This document shows, one piece after another, positions 29,390 through 38,711 of a stretch of DNA of 64,000 bases (the stretch's first letter is position 1; the number at the start of each line of letters is the position of its first letter). Made by a program: the position numbers and the translations under genes. Origin of the DNA: Cytobacillus oceanisediminis (lineage in GTDB: Bacteria; Bacillota; Bacilli; Bacillales; Cytobacillaceae). The stretch lies in contig NZ_SOEE01000001.1 in the NCBI RefSeq assembly GCF_004366035.1, positions 806,001 through 870,000 of the forward strand, written 5' to 3'. The notes under the pieces are model-generated. The model was not told where the DNA came from, did not search any database, and saw nothing but the letters and a program-made list of their open reading frames with translations.

Positions 29390-29704
29390 ATGAATTGGAA
29401 GTCATTTATCTTAGGTGTTGGGGTTGGTTTGGCAAGCGGATACGCAGCCAGGGAATTGCTGTCGCAAAAAACTGCTGTTTCCCCTGAGAAAGCTTTGGCA
29501 AATGCAAAGGATGCATTTAAACAGGAAGGGCCGATAAGCGGATCATGGATTCATATGAAAGCTGAACCTTATGAAAAAGGACATTTAAAATATCAGGTTT
29601 ATAAGGGCGGCATTTCGAAGTTTTCGGGTGAAGAAGCCGAGCAATATGAATTCATTGCCGACGCAGAGACTGGAACCATTTTGGACGTTTTTCCACTGCA
29701 TTAA
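29390..29704 (+). CDS. ytzB: YtzB, PepSY-domain membrane-anchored protein
   Basis: 104 aa. The N-terminal hydrophobic segment MNWKSFILGVGVGLASGYAA anchors it, followed by one PepSY-like domain (SPEKALANAKDAFKQ to DAETGTILDVFPL). PepSY domains often inhibit or bind proteases; the role here is unknown. ATG at 29390 is chosen for GGGGAGGTG 5-6 bases upstream, discarding 21 extra in-frame residues. A family A repeat begins at the base after its TAA stop. Confidence 0.87.
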   Translation: MNWKSFILGVGVGLASGYAARELLSQKTAVSPEKALANAKDAFKQEGPISGSWIHMKAEPYEKGHLKYQVYKGGISKFSGEEAEQYEFIADAETGTILDVFPLH

Positions 29705-29888
29705 GAAAAGCGCAAGCGCCTTGCCCACGAAGGAACGCAGACTAAGAACGCCACGTCCTCCCAAAAAGAAGTGTTTTTCCTTCTAAAAGGAAACGGCTTT
29801 TGACCCGAGTTCCTAGGAGCAGCAACAAGACAAGCTTGTGACCTCGAAGGGGACGCTGCTTGCGCTAGACAGTTATCGACGTTCAAAG
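29705..29888 (+). repeat. Family A repeat, intermediate copy
   Basis: Begins GAAAAGCGCAAGCGCCTTG immediately after the ytzB TAA and ends GCTAGACAGTTATCGACG followed by TTCAAAG. Internal blocks AAGGAACGCAGACTAAGAA and AGACAAGCTTGTGACCTCGA are shared with the 13.6 kb and 60.4 kb copies. Confidence 0.85.
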
Positions 29889-29894
29889 TGTATT

Positions 29895-29921
29895 AAAAAA
29901 TCCCCGGATGGGGATTTTTTT
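29895..29921. terminator. Bidirectional terminator at the ytzB-ytnP junction
   Basis: Stem AAAAATCCCC / GGGGATTTTT with a 4-base loop and U-tracts in both directions. Confidence 0.88.
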
Positions 29922-30762
29922 AACTTTGTTTCTTTTCCACCTTCTCAGCAATATTTCCTGATTCATCCCACTTGACTGCCCTGTAAAAAGCATCATGGTA
30001 AAAAGTAAACCATGCATTTCTTTTCAGCCCGTATCCCATCCATTTTTCCTTAGCACTTATGGAATCCATCGGGTAGTCATCGTAAGCAAGAACCCAAAGT
30101 ACATTCGCATGGGCATGAGTTGGCATGATATCAGCCATATGAATGACGGTCTCATCCTCATCTTCGATAACAAGTATAGAATGTCCATCACTATGGCCGC
30201 CTGTATGCACCAATTTAATAGGGCCGAGCGCCCACTCTCCTTCAAAGACTTCCACCTGATCCTGGATGGACTCCCAGTTTTCTTTCCAATATGTATTCCT
30301 TGAACGAATATTAGGATTTCTCATTTCTTCCCATTCCACTCGTGATGCAATGATTCTGGCATTTGGAAATACAGAAGAAAATTTTCCTTCTTCCGGTTTT
30401 GTCAGACCGCAGGCATGATCAAAATGAAGATGCGTCATAAGGATATAATCGATGTCCTCGGGTGACAAGCCGTGCTTTGCTAAATCCTGTTCAGCAAAAG
30501 ACTCTTCAAGGGCTCCGAAATTCCTCTTCTGTTTATCATTCAGCTTCCCGTTTCCAAGACCCGATTCGACTAAAATATTTTTACCGTCAAATTGAATAAG
30601 GATGGGATCTGTTCTCAGTTCGATCTGATTATTTTCATTGCAGGGATATCTTTTAGACCACAAAGGCTTAGGGACGACTCCAAACATGGCTCCGCCATCA
30701 AGATGTGTTACACCTCCGCGAAGCCAGTACAGCTTTATGTTCTTTAACTCCAATGCTTCCAT
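29920..30762 (-). CDS. ytnP: Metallo-beta-lactamase-fold lactonase YtnP
   Basis: 280 aa MBL-fold hydrolase; B. subtilis YtnP is a quorum-quenching lactonase. Zn motif [10 protein letters not shown] (HxHxDH) is clear, with further ligands in [10 protein letters not shown] and [12 protein letters not shown]-terminal region [20 protein letters not shown] matches the family. Two adjacent ATGs (30765, 30762) follow GGAGGAGATA; 30762 gives the better spacing and the family start. A cre-like sequence at 30827 suggests possible CcpA control. Confidence 0.92.
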   Translation of the reverse strand: MEALELKNIKLYWLRGGVTHLDGGAMFGVVPKPLWSKRYPCNENNQIELRTDPILIQFDGKNILVESGLGNGKLNDKQKRNFGALEESFAEQDLAKHGLSPEDIDYILMTHLHFDHACGLTKPEEGKFSSVFPNARIIASRVEWEEMRNPNIRSRNTYWKENWESIQDQVEVFEGEWALGPIKLVHTGGHSDGHSILVIEDEDETVIHMADIMPTHAHANVLWVLAYDDYPMDSISAKEKWMGYGLKRNAWFTFYHDAFYRAVKWDESGNIAEKVEKKQS

Positions 30763-30826
30763 CATTATCTCCTCCATTTAAGTTTTTCTGAGCAAGCGCT
30801 CGCTTTCCCCTTATCTCATATTAACA

Positions 30827-30840
30827 TTTAAGCGCTTACT
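30827..30840. promoter_or_regulatory. cre-like site upstream of ytnP
   Basis: AGTAAGCGCTTAAA on the minus strand has the central AANCGNT core of cre with two mismatches at the outer positions; 65 bases upstream of ytnP. Tentative. Confidence 0.4.
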
Positions 30841-30896
30841 TGTAGAAATATTTAAATTATTTCACGCACAAGCAAACAGCGAAATATAGCAATACC

Positions 30897-30926
30897 AAAA
30901 AAAAAGCCTATCCATCGGGATAGACT
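30897..30926 (-). terminator. Terminator of trmB
   Basis: Minus strand AGTCTATCC / GGATAGGCT (one wobble) followed by TTTTTTTTT. Confidence 0.88.
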
Positions 30927-30929
30927 AGC

Positions 30930-31568
30930 TTATCTGTATTGAACTTCACATCTGAATATACGGCTTCCTCTTGAAGAAAACTTCTCTTCATATTCGGTCA
31001 TGATGTTTCCTTCATAATCGCTATTATGAAGGTCCAGGCTGACAAATGTAAGAAGCATGCCATACTCGGAGAAACTCATAAGAGACGATTCAAATAATCC
31101 CTGGTTATCAGTCTTAAAGTGTATTTCCCCTTTATCCCCAAGGATATTTTCATAAATCTCCAGGAAGCTTCTATAAGTCAGCCTGCGTTTTGCATGGCGT
31201 TTCTTTGGCCATGGATCTGAGAAATTGAGATAGACACGATTGACTTCGCCTTTTTCAAAGTAATCCCGAAGATCATTGGCATTTACATTCAGAAGCTTTA
31301 CATTTGGAAGTTCATCCTCGATGATACGATCCAGAGCAGTAACGATGACGCTGTCAGCGAGCTCAATTCCAATATAGTTGGTTTCCGGGTTTGCTTTTGC
31401 CATTCCAGTTATGAAACGGCCTTTTCCTGTCCCAATTTCTATATGAAGGGGCTGATCTTTATCGAAGGCTTCCTTCCACTTTCCTTTATATTTTTCAGGT
31501 TCTGAAATTACGTATTGTGGATATTCGGCTAATTTATCTTTCGCCCAAGGTTTATTTCGCTGTCGCAT
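30930..31568 (-). CDS. trmB: tRNA (guanine-46-N7)-methyltransferase TrmB
   Basis: 212 aa SAM-dependent class I methyltransferase making m7G46 in tRNA. SAM-binding motif [16 protein letters not shown], then [11 protein letters not shown], and the TrmB catalytic/recognition segment [23 protein letters not shown] precedes the ATG. It lies between ytnP and ytzH as in B. subtilis (ytmQ). Confidence 0.96.
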   Translation of the reverse strand: MRQRNKPWAKDKLAEYPQYVISEPEKYKGKWKEAFDKDQPLHIEIGTGKGRFITGMAKANPETNYIGIELADSVIVTALDRIIEDELPNVKLLNVNANDLRDYFEKGEVNRVYLNFSDPWPKKRHAKRRLTYRSFLEIYENILGDKGEIHFKTDNQGLFESSLMSFSEYGMLLTFVSLDLHNSDYEGNIMTEYEEKFSSRGSRIFRCEVQYR

Positions 31569-31730
31569 GTTGACACTCCTAAAAATTAATATCGTTCAAA
31601 CAATATCATGCCTATCGCAGTGATGCAACTTTATTTTCAGGGGGATTACTAAAGTCGTTCATCCCTTGTTTGTAGTTTAACCCAATGGCACTCAAACACC
31701 TAAATTACCATCCGCCAATGAATAAATAAA

Positions 31731-31775
31731 AAAAGGAATCCACAACCTAAAAGTGAATTCCTTTTGTTTTTATTT
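31731..31775. terminator. Terminator-like hairpin in the ytzH leader
   Basis: AAAAGGAAT / ATTCCTTTT stem with a 17-base loop and T-runs on both sides, ending 28 bases before the ytzH start. No plus-strand gene precedes it, so it either stops minus-strand read-through from ytmP or attenuates ytzH. Confidence 0.6.
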
Positions 31776-31802
31776 TCAGCTTCAATAGAAAGGGTGCTTT
31801 TC

Positions 31803-32081
31803 ATGCCGCTTGGACACCAGGATCAATTAAATTTATTAAAAGATATTTTAAGCAATCATCAGACAGATTGCTGTGGCTCTATTTCAGAATGTGAACAATT
31901 GGAACGATTGGTTAAATCATTAATGATCAACGGAAATATTAATCAAAACGTAAAAACAGTATTAGAAGAAATTTATGAATACAGTCAGCACGGGATTAAT
32001 TCTTCCCAATTGGATACTCACATTGAATCCCATCAGAATGAATTATCACAATGGGTACAGGATATAGATCAATTTTCGTAA
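31803..32081 (+). CDS. ytzH: YtzH-like protein
   Basis: 92 aa, the size of B. subtilis YtzH. Soluble, helical and acidic (HQDQLNLLKDILSNHQTDCC; EEIYEYSQHG). Function unknown. ATG at 31803 with AAAGGGTG upstream is chosen over the in-frame 31764 start, which lies in the hairpin. Its stop is three bases from the convergent ytmP stop. Confidence 0.85.
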   Translation: MPLGHQDQLNLLKDILSNHQTDCCGSISECEQLERLVKSLMINGNINQNVKTVLEEIYEYSQHGINSSQLDTHIESHQNELSQWVQDIDQFS

Positions 32082-32084
32082 ATA

Positions 32085-32858
32085 TTAAAGGAGCTCATCC
32101 AGATAGGAAAGCCATTTTTCCATTTCCTGGTATCTGAATTTATTTTTATGCCATTGGATCGATGTCAAAGTCTGTGCAATCACATACCATTTCATGCGGA
32201 GCAGCAAATTATCTGTCAATTGAATACCATACCGCTCAAGCCAATTTGGCCATTCTTCTTTAGGAATATACCAATACAATAGCATTCCCAGATCAATGGC
32301 CGGATCCGCTATCATGGCTCCATCCCAATCAATCAAGTACAGCTGGTTGTTTTCCGAAAGCAGCCAGTTGTTATGATTCACATCGCAATGGCACACCGTA
32401 TTTTCCTCACAGTGGATATGCGAAACCTCTTTCTTCAGGAAATCGACTGACTGAATAACAGCAGCCTGCTCCTTCAGATCACAATCCAGTTCTTCCTCAA
32501 TCAAACACAATAGGGTTTCGGGCTGCAGTGGAGACTTCCCCATTCTTGTCAGCATACCAAGCAGCGGCTTTGAAGAATGAATTTTTCTCAAGAGCTTTGC
32601 CACGCTTTCCTGATTCATGTCAGAAGCTTTTAGCTCTCTTCCATTAAGCCATTGCTGGGCAGTTATAACATCCCCATTTTCCATTCTTTTTGTCCAGATA
32701 AGTTTCGGGACGATTCCTTCCGCAGACAGAACCGCCAGGAAAGGAGAGGAGTTTCTTTTAAGAAAGAGCCTCTGCTCTTCGTGCTTTGCATAGAAGGCTT
32801 CCCCTGTCGCCCCTCCGGCGGGAACAATCTCCCAGTCATGTCCAAATAAATGTTCCAA
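32085..32858 (-). CDS. ytmP: Aminoglycoside/choline kinase-like phosphotransferase YtmP
   Basis: 257 aa APH-superfamily small-molecule kinase. The catalytic loop HCDVNHNNWLL (Brenner motif) and metal-binding LIDWDGAMIADPAIDLG are clear; the N-terminal lobe begins GHDWEIVPAGGATGEAF. Substrate unknown. The start is TTG at 32858 with AGGTGA 8 bases upstream; no ATG is available. Convergent with ytzH. Confidence 0.88.
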   Translation of the reverse strand: MEHLFGHDWEIVPAGGATGEAFYAKHEEQRLFLKRNSSPFLAVLSAEGIVPKLIWTKRMENGDVITAQQWLNGRELKASDMNQESVAKLLRKIHSSKPLLGMLTRMGKSPLQPETLLCLIEEELDCDLKEQAAVIQSVDFLKKEVSHIHCEENTVCHCDVNHNNWLLSENNQLYLIDWDGAMIADPAIDLGMLLYWYIPKEEWPNWLERYGIQLTDNLLLRMKWYVIAQTLTSIQWHKNKFRYQEMEKWLSYLDELL

Positions 32859-32892
32859 AATTGTTCACCTGCAATTTAGTAAGCCATTGTAG

Positions 32893-33030
32893 AAAAGCGC
32901 AAGCGCCTTGCCCACCACCGACAAGCACAAGACAGGCCTCCAAGAAAGGCGTCTTTTGCCTTTTTAGGGGAATCTGCTTGTGAGCTCGAGGGGGTAGGCT
33001 GCTTGCGCTAGACAATTCTCGAAGTTCAAA
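32893..33030 (+). repeat. Family A repeat, copy upstream of ytmP
   Basis: Begins GAAAAGCGCAAGCGCCTTG, contains CTCGAGGGGGTAGGCTGCTT and ends GCGCTAGACAATTCTCGAAG followed by TTCAAA. It lies between the ytmP start and the amyX 3' region. Confidence 0.8.
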
Positions 33031-33437
33031 TAATAAAAAGTTGAAAAATAAGCCCTGTTTTTTGCAGCAAGACTTATTTTGCCATGGCCAATAAAAAGGC
33101 CGTTGCTTAATAATGTTTAGTTCTATTCGACTATAATGCATTTTCGCCAATATAGCTGTTTATCAGGTTAATTAAGTAAAGCACCTATAAGCACAAAGTA
33201 ATCAGCAAAGACAAACCAGCAATGTTTGGGGACTTTAAAATAAAAAAAAAGCTATTGATGTTAGTCCCTCACAATAGCCATCTTTATAAATTTTATTCTT
33301 ACTGGCTTTTTTCGTCAAGTGCATCTATTTAGGTTTACGGAATATCATCTGAAAAAATGAAGATTTTTCTGGTCGATTCATCAGTATTTTCTTTTTAAGG
33401 ATAATATTTGAAATAATAGTACTGAACAGTAGTACTT
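33031..33437. other. AT-rich spacer after amyX, no gene recognised
   Basis: About 400 bases without a credible ORF. It contains a terminator (33240-33279) and a weak inverted repeat AGTACT...AGTACT next to the amyX stop (33419-33435). Confidence 0.5.
33240..33279 (-). terminator. Terminator in the amyX 3' region
   Basis: Minus strand GCTATTG / CAATAGC (14-base loop) followed by TTTTTTTTTATTTT, 160 bases after the amyX stop. Confidence 0.72.
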
Positions 33438-35588
33438 CTATCTTCTGCAAACCAATACATATGAACATAATGGCGGTATTTCAAATCTGGTGTTAATCTT
33501 GCGAATAGTGGAAATACCGGCTTCACGTTCATCCGCAATAAGGTCCCAATCCCCTTCCGGGAGAAATATTTCTTCTTCAGTCATTAAAGGATTGATAATA
33601 ACGGCTGCATGGCTGCTCTCGGTATTTTGATCACTGCTTGTTAACACATAACCTAATAGCGGTTTTTTAATATCCAGAAACTGCATGGAATTCCGGATCA
33701 TTTCTGCATTGGCAAGCCTGAAAAGAGGAATTGACTTTCTTATGCTGATCAGGCCTTTAATATATTCAACATTATTTAAGTAATGGGATTTCCTTTCCCA
33801 GTCCAGATTATTGATGGAATCTGGAGCACGGTAGCTGTTTCCATTTCCTTCTTTGGTCCGAAAAAATTCCTGTCCGCTATGCAAAAATGGAATTCCCTGG
33901 GAAAGAAGAACCATCGCTGTTGCCAAGCGGTGCTTATGCTGCTGCACAAGAGGATCCGCATTTTCAGAACAAACCTGTATTTTATCCCATAGGGTATGAT
34001 TATCATGCGATTCCACATAATTTACAGATTGGGAAGGGGAAAGGAAAATGCCTTTTTCCTTTTTTTCAAGGCCAATGCTTCCAGCCAATACCTGCTTTGC
34101 CGCATCATAGTAATGCTCATTCCCCAATGCATAACCTTTATCATATAAATTAAACGTACTGCCTTTGATGGAATCTCTGAACCAGTCATTGAATTGGCCG
34201 ATTCCCGGCAGCTTTTCCTGGTTGCGGATGCTTGCTTTTTTGTCATCCGGTATAGGGGTATTTAAATCCCAGCCCTCACCAATAATAATGACAGACGGGT
34301 CAATCAATTCCGCATTCTGGCGAACTTCATTCATCGTTTCAATATCGAGTATACCCATCAAATCAAACCTGAACCCATCAATTTGATATTCCTTCATCCA
34401 GTATGATACGGAGTCAACAATAAATTTCCGGGCCATCATGCGTTCCGAAGCAAAGTCATTTCCAACACCGGTGCCATTTGATGGCATTCCATATTCATCA
34501 TGCCGGAAGAAATAACCCGGTACGATTTTTTCAAAAGAAGAATGCTCGCGAATATAAACATGATTATAGACTACGTCCATAATGACTCTAAGTCCCTGGG
34601 AATGAACAGCCTGAATTAAGGCTTTCAATTCTCTGATCCGCGAATAGGGATCTAGAGGATCTGTAGAATAACTTCCTTCTGGAACATTAAAATGTAGCGG
34701 GTTATAACCCCAGTTATATTCTTCTTTTGGACTTTTTTCATCCACACCTTCAAAGTCATGGACCGGCAGAAACTCAATATGAGTAATGCCGAGCTGCTTG
34801 ACATATGACAGGCATGTAGGCTCCCCATCTCTGCCAACGGTATTTGTTTCTCCCGCTCCTAAATAGAGGCCTTTCTGTACTGCCCCGCTCGCAGGATGAA
34901 TGGTAAAATCCCTAATATGCGTTTCATATATGATGGCATCTGTGGGCTGCAGAAGCGGCGGAAGCTCCGGCTTTTTAATTTTTGTATTTTCCAGATTGAC
35001 TACCGCACCATATTCCCCATTTATAGCCGAAGAGACTGCGTATGGATCAGCAGCTTCTTTCCACTCCAGGTTAATGCATACAAGGAAAGAATAAAGAAAA
35101 CGATCCAGGTCGCCATTTACATCACAGCTCCAGACTCCTCTCTCTTCTCTGCTCATCGGAATAAGCTCAGCTTCCTCCTCCAATGCTCCTTTAAGCTTCA
35201 GCTTTACCTTTGCAGCTGTCGGAGCCCAGAGCCTGAAATGCGTCTTTTCTTTGCTGTACGAGAAGCCCAGCGGACCGTCATAATAGAATTTCTCATCAAA
35301 ATCACTTGTACGAATAACAGCACCAATTTGCAGATCTGTTTTTCCCCCATATTCATCCACTATCCAATATTGTTTCCCGAATTCCGCTTCATGGTCTATT
35401 CTGCATGTATATTTAACGGCATCCTCAATCGCCATGCTTTTCAATATTTCAACAGGAAACTCTTCTTCCCAGTCAGTAAGGAGAGAGAACCCGGAAGAAC
35501 GTCCCTGATGATAGCTGAAAGGAAGTATGATCGTAATGATGTGCATTTCGTCTAAGTATGCATTAAAAGTCCGTTCAATCGTTATCAT
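33438..35588 (-). CDS. amyX: Type I pullulanase AmyX
   Basis: 716 aa GH13 debranching enzyme cleaving alpha-1,6 bonds of pullulan/glycogen. No signal peptide, so intracellular. There is an N-terminal accessory domain (1-100), then a CBM48-like domain (GPLGFSYSKEKTHFRLWAPT), and the pullulanase signature YNWGYNPLHFNVPEGSYSTD. The GH13 regions are MDVVYNHVY, GFRFDLMGILD (nucleophile Asp ~408), IIGEGWDLNTP (acid/base Glu ~435) and VNYVESHDNHTL (Asp ~529). AAAGGAG precedes the ATG at a slightly long distance. It follows ytlR on the same strand by 60 bases. No glycogen genes are seen nearby. Confidence 0.95.
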   Translation of the reverse strand: MITIERTFNAYLDEMHIITIILPFSYHQGRSSGFSLLTDWEEEFPVEILKSMAIEDAVKYTCRIDHEAEFGKQYWIVDEYGGKTDLQIGAVIRTSDFDEKFYYDGPLGFSYSKEKTHFRLWAPTAAKVKLKLKGALEEEAELIPMSREERGVWSCDVNGDLDRFLYSFLVCINLEWKEAADPYAVSSAINGEYGAVVNLENTKIKKPELPPLLQPTDAIIYETHIRDFTIHPASGAVQKGLYLGAGETNTVGRDGEPTCLSYVKQLGITHIEFLPVHDFEGVDEKSPKEEYNWGYNPLHFNVPEGSYSTDPLDPYSRIRELKALIQAVHSQGLRVIMDVVYNHVYIREHSSFEKIVPGYFFRHDEYGMPSNGTGVGNDFASERMMARKFIVDSVSYWMKEYQIDGFRFDLMGILDIETMNEVRQNAELIDPSVIIIGEGWDLNTPIPDDKKASIRNQEKLPGIGQFNDWFRDSIKGSTFNLYDKGYALGNEHYYDAAKQVLAGSIGLEKKEKGIFLSPSQSVNYVESHDNHTLWDKIQVCSENADPLVQQHKHRLATAMVLLSQGIPFLHSGQEFFRTKEGNGNSYRAPDSINNLDWERKSHYLNNVEYIKGLISIRKSIPLFRLANAEMIRNSMQFLDIKKPLLGYVLTSSDQNTESSHAAVIINPLMTEEEIFLPEGDWDLIADEREAGISTIRKINTRFEIPPLCSYVLVCRR

Positions 35589-35647
35589 TCCGAATTCATC
35601 TCCTTTACTTAGTCGGACGGTATTTTAAGAGCAGCTCTCTCCCAAAA

Positions 35648-36637
35648 TCAACACCCATCTTTTACGTTGCCTATAATTACAGGAAGGGCTCCGGGGCAAA
35701 CAGAGGCTGAAATCGGTGTGCTGCCTAAAGCCTCGCCATCTGCGTGAGCAGGAATGGGGTGTGAAGATCTAATAATGACATTCTGGCCCTGAAGAACTGT
35801 GACTTCTTTAAATTCTATATGACGCCCCTTGAAGACGGAGGCAAATACAAACAAAATTTTTATTCTTGATATATTGTGGACGACCGTAACATTTAGAATT
35901 CCATCAAAAGGATTTGCATCAGGGGAAATCATCATACCGCCTCCATAGAATGGCTGATTGGAAATAGTAATAAACCAGGCAGAATCAAAATGGAGTTTTT
36001 TGCCATCAATGACGATTTCAAGATTAGAGCATTTATAGGTAAACAGCTCTTTTACAAGAAAGAGAGCGTATACAAATTTGCCCAGAGATAACTGATTTAA
36101 AATACCTTTCACCTTTGAACTGTTTACTTTCCGGGAAATCAGTGCATCAAATCCAGCACCCATATTATTAATAAAATATGTTTTTTTCCCATCTATGTGC
36201 CTAATCATTCCGATATCAGCTTTTACAGAAGAATGACTGATCCCTTTAAGAATTGCTTTTAAAGATTCTGCCGGGTCTTTAGGAACTCCAAAGCCCCGCG
36301 AGAAATCATTCCCAGATCCTCCCGGAATAAATCCAACGGTCACATTCTGATGACCCACAGCGCCATTCATAACCTCATGAACCGTCCCGTCTCCTCCCAC
36401 AGCAACAAGATATAATCTTTGCCCGCCCGCCTGTTCTGCATAGATTTTTGCCAATTCCCTGGCATGGCCCTGATATTCTGTCCTGGCTGCAGAGAAAGGG
36501 ATATTTTCCTCTTTCAGCATCTGCTCAACTTTTTTCCAGACTTTCAGGCAGGAGCCATTTTTCGCCTGCGGGTTAATAATGAACTTAAGCTCTTCCCTGC
36601 TATGGGCTTTATCCTCGAGGAAATCTTCATGATTCAT
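35648..36637 (-). CDS. ytlR: Diacylglycerol/lipid kinase-family protein YtlR
   Basis: 329 aa DAGK-catalytic-domain protein phosphorylating a lipid-type substrate. Motifs: FIINPQAKNGSCLKVW at the start, AVGGDGTVHEVMNG (GGDGT nucleotide loop), FIPGGSGNDFSRGFG and GGMMISPDANPFDG. About 12 extra N-terminal residues precede the usual start of the domain. Its start overlaps the 3' end of ytlQ by 11 bases, so the two are cotranscribed. Substrate unknown. Confidence 0.9.
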   Translation of the reverse strand: MNHEDFLEDKAHSREELKFIINPQAKNGSCLKVWKKVEQMLKEENIPFSAARTEYQGHARELAKIYAEQAGGQRLYLVAVGGDGTVHEVMNGAVGHQNVTVGFIPGGSGNDFSRGFGVPKDPAESLKAILKGISHSSVKADIGMIRHIDGKKTYFINNMGAGFDALISRKVNSSKVKGILNQLSLGKFVYALFLVKELFTYKCSNLEIVIDGKKLHFDSAWFITISNQPFYGGGMMISPDANPFDGILNVTVVHNISRIKILFVFASVFKGRHIEFKEVTVLQGQNVIIRSSHPIPAHADGEALGSTPISASVCPGALPVIIGNVKDGC

Positions 36638-37604
36638 CCCGATTCTCCCACTCCAGCCTTTTGACTGATGCAGTCTGGCAATATTGAAGCAGTGCCTGTG
36701 CTCCTTTTAGTTGAACATGCTTGAGAGGCGAACGCTGGCTTCTCATTGTCTGAAACCATTGATCATAGGTCCTTTTCTCGATTAGCTGAACATCAATAGG
36801 AGCTGCCGGATAATCAATATAGCCATTTCGGGTAAGTAAAGCCTTTTTAATCGGCAATTCAATAGAATGAATTTCAAATATTTTTCGGACAATTTTTTCA
36901 GTCCTATTTAATGCAAGCAGCGGATTCAGAACCTTCTTTTCTTCCCCTTTTCCCTTTTTTGTCCAGAATCTATCCTTCGAACCTGAGAATACTGCTGAAT
37001 CTTCTTCCTCCAAAAAGCTGATGCACCATACCTCTGTCGGGCTTATAACAATGATTTCTGTTTCCACAGGAGCCTTTTTCAGCAGAAAGATCGGATTGAA
37101 CATGACAAGATACGTATCCGGATATCTCTGCAGAAAATACTTTAGCTTTTCATCATAATAGTAATGCTTATCGGGAAATGATTTTTCCGTTAATGTGGAG
37201 GTTGCCCATTTCATCTGAAATCGGTAAAGCTGGTCTAGAAACTGGTGTTTTAAATTATCAATTGTTTCTGGACGCACGGCAAAGGAGGCTTCAAATTCAA
37301 GGACGTCTTCTTCCTTTGTCACCTCATCCCCGACAGCCTCATATTCCTCTAATTCTTCATTTTTCCCCCGTTTTAATAAACCCTTTAGCTTTTCCATCAG
37401 CGGCTCTTTTTCTTCTTCAAGCCACTCTGCTGTGCCGGCTGTATATCGCTGCCCGGACTCAGGATTAAATGATTCATTTGCTTCCCATGCTTTATGCCAT
37501 TTATCCCACTGCTGTTTTTTTAGTCTGACAAAACGGGAAGGATATACAAAAATGTCCTGCTGGTAACGTGAAACATAATCCTGCAATTTAATTAACTGTC
37601 CCAT
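36627..37604 (-). CDS. ytlQ: YtlQ, conserved protein (NERD-like)
   Basis: 325 aa soluble protein. The segment IVISPTEVWCISFLEEE followed by RFWTKKG and NPLLALNRTEKIVRKIF resembles the core of nuclease-related NERD domains, an inference from pattern only. The rest is charged and helical. Translationally coupled to ytlR. A ribosome site GCAGGG lies 8 bases before the ATG. Function unknown. Confidence 0.82.
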   Translation of the reverse strand: MGQLIKLQDYVSRYQQDIFVYPSRFVRLKKQQWDKWHKAWEANESFNPESGQRYTAGTAEWLEEEKEPLMEKLKGLLKRGKNEELEEYEAVGDEVTKEEDVLEFEASFAVRPETIDNLKHQFLDQLYRFQMKWATSTLTEKSFPDKHYYYDEKLKYFLQRYPDTYLVMFNPIFLLKKAPVETEIIVISPTEVWCISFLEEEDSAVFSGSKDRFWTKKGKGEEKKVLNPLLALNRTEKIVRKIFEIHSIELPIKKALLTRNGYIDYPAAPIDVQLIEKRTYDQWFQTMRSQRSPLKHVQLKGAQALLQYCQTASVKRLEWENRDES

Positions 37605-37670
37605 TCTCCTAGCCCTGCTTTCGTTTATACTTTCTATCTCTAATTATTCATTTATGTTCTTTTTATTTTG

Positions 37671-37806
37671 CCCGTTGATTTCCGCTGCAGGCACTCGCTT
37701 TCCACGGGGCTGCCGGGTGCCTCCTCGACGCGACGCGTCTGCGGGATCTCCCCTGGTGCGCTACTCCCGTTGGAATCTCGCACCTTCCGCTCCAATCAAC
37801 TCAGTG
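37671..37806 (+). repeat. Family B intergenic repeat, copy 1
   Basis: Bounded by CCCGTTGATTTCCGCTG and CGCTCCAATCAACTCAGTG (terminal inverted repeats GTTGATT/AATCAAC). GC-rich interior with GCACTCGCTTTCCACGGGG. It sits between ytlQ and thpR. Confidence 0.85.
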
Positions 37807-37878
37807 ATAAATATTTTATATTCTTTCAATTGCAGCAATTTCACCTAAGCCGTTATTCATTAATAGTATGTATTTATT

Positions 37879-38457
37879 TTATTCCGCCAGGAGCGGAAAG
37901 ATGGCAATGCTTTCATATTTCGGTGTTTTATCCAGATGGGTCTGGTATAGGACGACTTCTGAAGCCTCAAATTCAAGGGGCCCCTCCTTGAATGGACTGT
38001 TAGCGTACAGCATGCTTTCCTGAAATGGATGAGTGCCAGCCCATTTTCTTGCCATAGTGATATGAGGTTTAAATGGTCTTGTCTCCAATTCAAAGCCCGC
38101 TTCTTGACATGCTGAATATACTTTCGATCTTAAATCTTGGAGATGTTTCTCCTGCTGTGTTCCACACCAGAAAATTCTTGGTGCGTCTTGTTTTCCAAAT
38201 ACGCCAAGTTTGCAGATATGCAAGGGAAATCTTTTTTCGTTTCTGATTGAGGCAGCGACAAGCTTGGCTGCTTTCTGCAGTTTTCCCTGCGGTGCAGACC
38301 CAAGAAATGCTAGTGTAATATGATAATCCTCTTGATGGACCCAGCGGCTAAAAGGCAGCTCTGGACTTAAAATTCCACAGTATTCTTTCAACTTACCCTT
38401 TGTTTCAACCGGTAATTTCAACGCAAAGAAAAAATGAGCATTCATTTGTTTGGACAC
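37879..38457 (-). CDS. thpR: RNA 2',3'-cyclic phosphodiesterase ThpR (YtlP)
   Basis: 192 aa 2H phosphoesterase with the two catalytic HxTx motifs: HITLAFLGSA and HITMARKWAG. Opens 2',3'-cyclic phosphate ends of RNA. The start is GTG at 38457 with GGAGG 8 bases upstream; an internal ATG four codons later has no site. Divergent from the CysK-like gene. Confidence 0.92.
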   Translation of the reverse strand: MSKQMNAHFFFALKLPVETKGKLKEYCGILSPELPFSRWVHQEDYHITLAFLGSAPQGKLQKAAKLVAASIRNEKRFPLHICKLGVFGKQDAPRIFWCGTQQEKHLQDLRSKVYSACQEAGFELETRPFKPHITMARKWAGTHPFQESMLYANSPFKEGPLEFEASEVVLYQTHLDKTPKYESIAIFPLLAE

Positions 38458-38563
38458 TTAAGATTCCTCCATATTTTCACTTATTTTAACAAACATCAGT
38501 TAAAATTGGCAGATACTTTCTGTTTGACCTCCTATTTTAAGTATTCTTCCAATTCCTTTTGAT

Positions 38564-38592
38564 TTGATTGGAATAGTCTGTTTTAGTATGAT
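38564..38592 (+). promoter_or_regulatory. SigA promoter of the CysK-like gene
   Basis: TTGATT, 17-base spacer, TATGAT. The leader to the ATG is about 115 bases and contains an inverted repeat CTTTGTTA (38621) / TAACAAAG (38657). Confidence 0.7.
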
Positions 38593-38711
38593 GGATATAT
38601 TATGAATAGTTATAGATTTCCTTTGTTAGGATGAAAATAAACAGATGGACGTAAAATAACAAAGTATTAAACTTCCTTGTTATTACAGTCTTATTTGAAA
38701 GGGAGAGTCAG

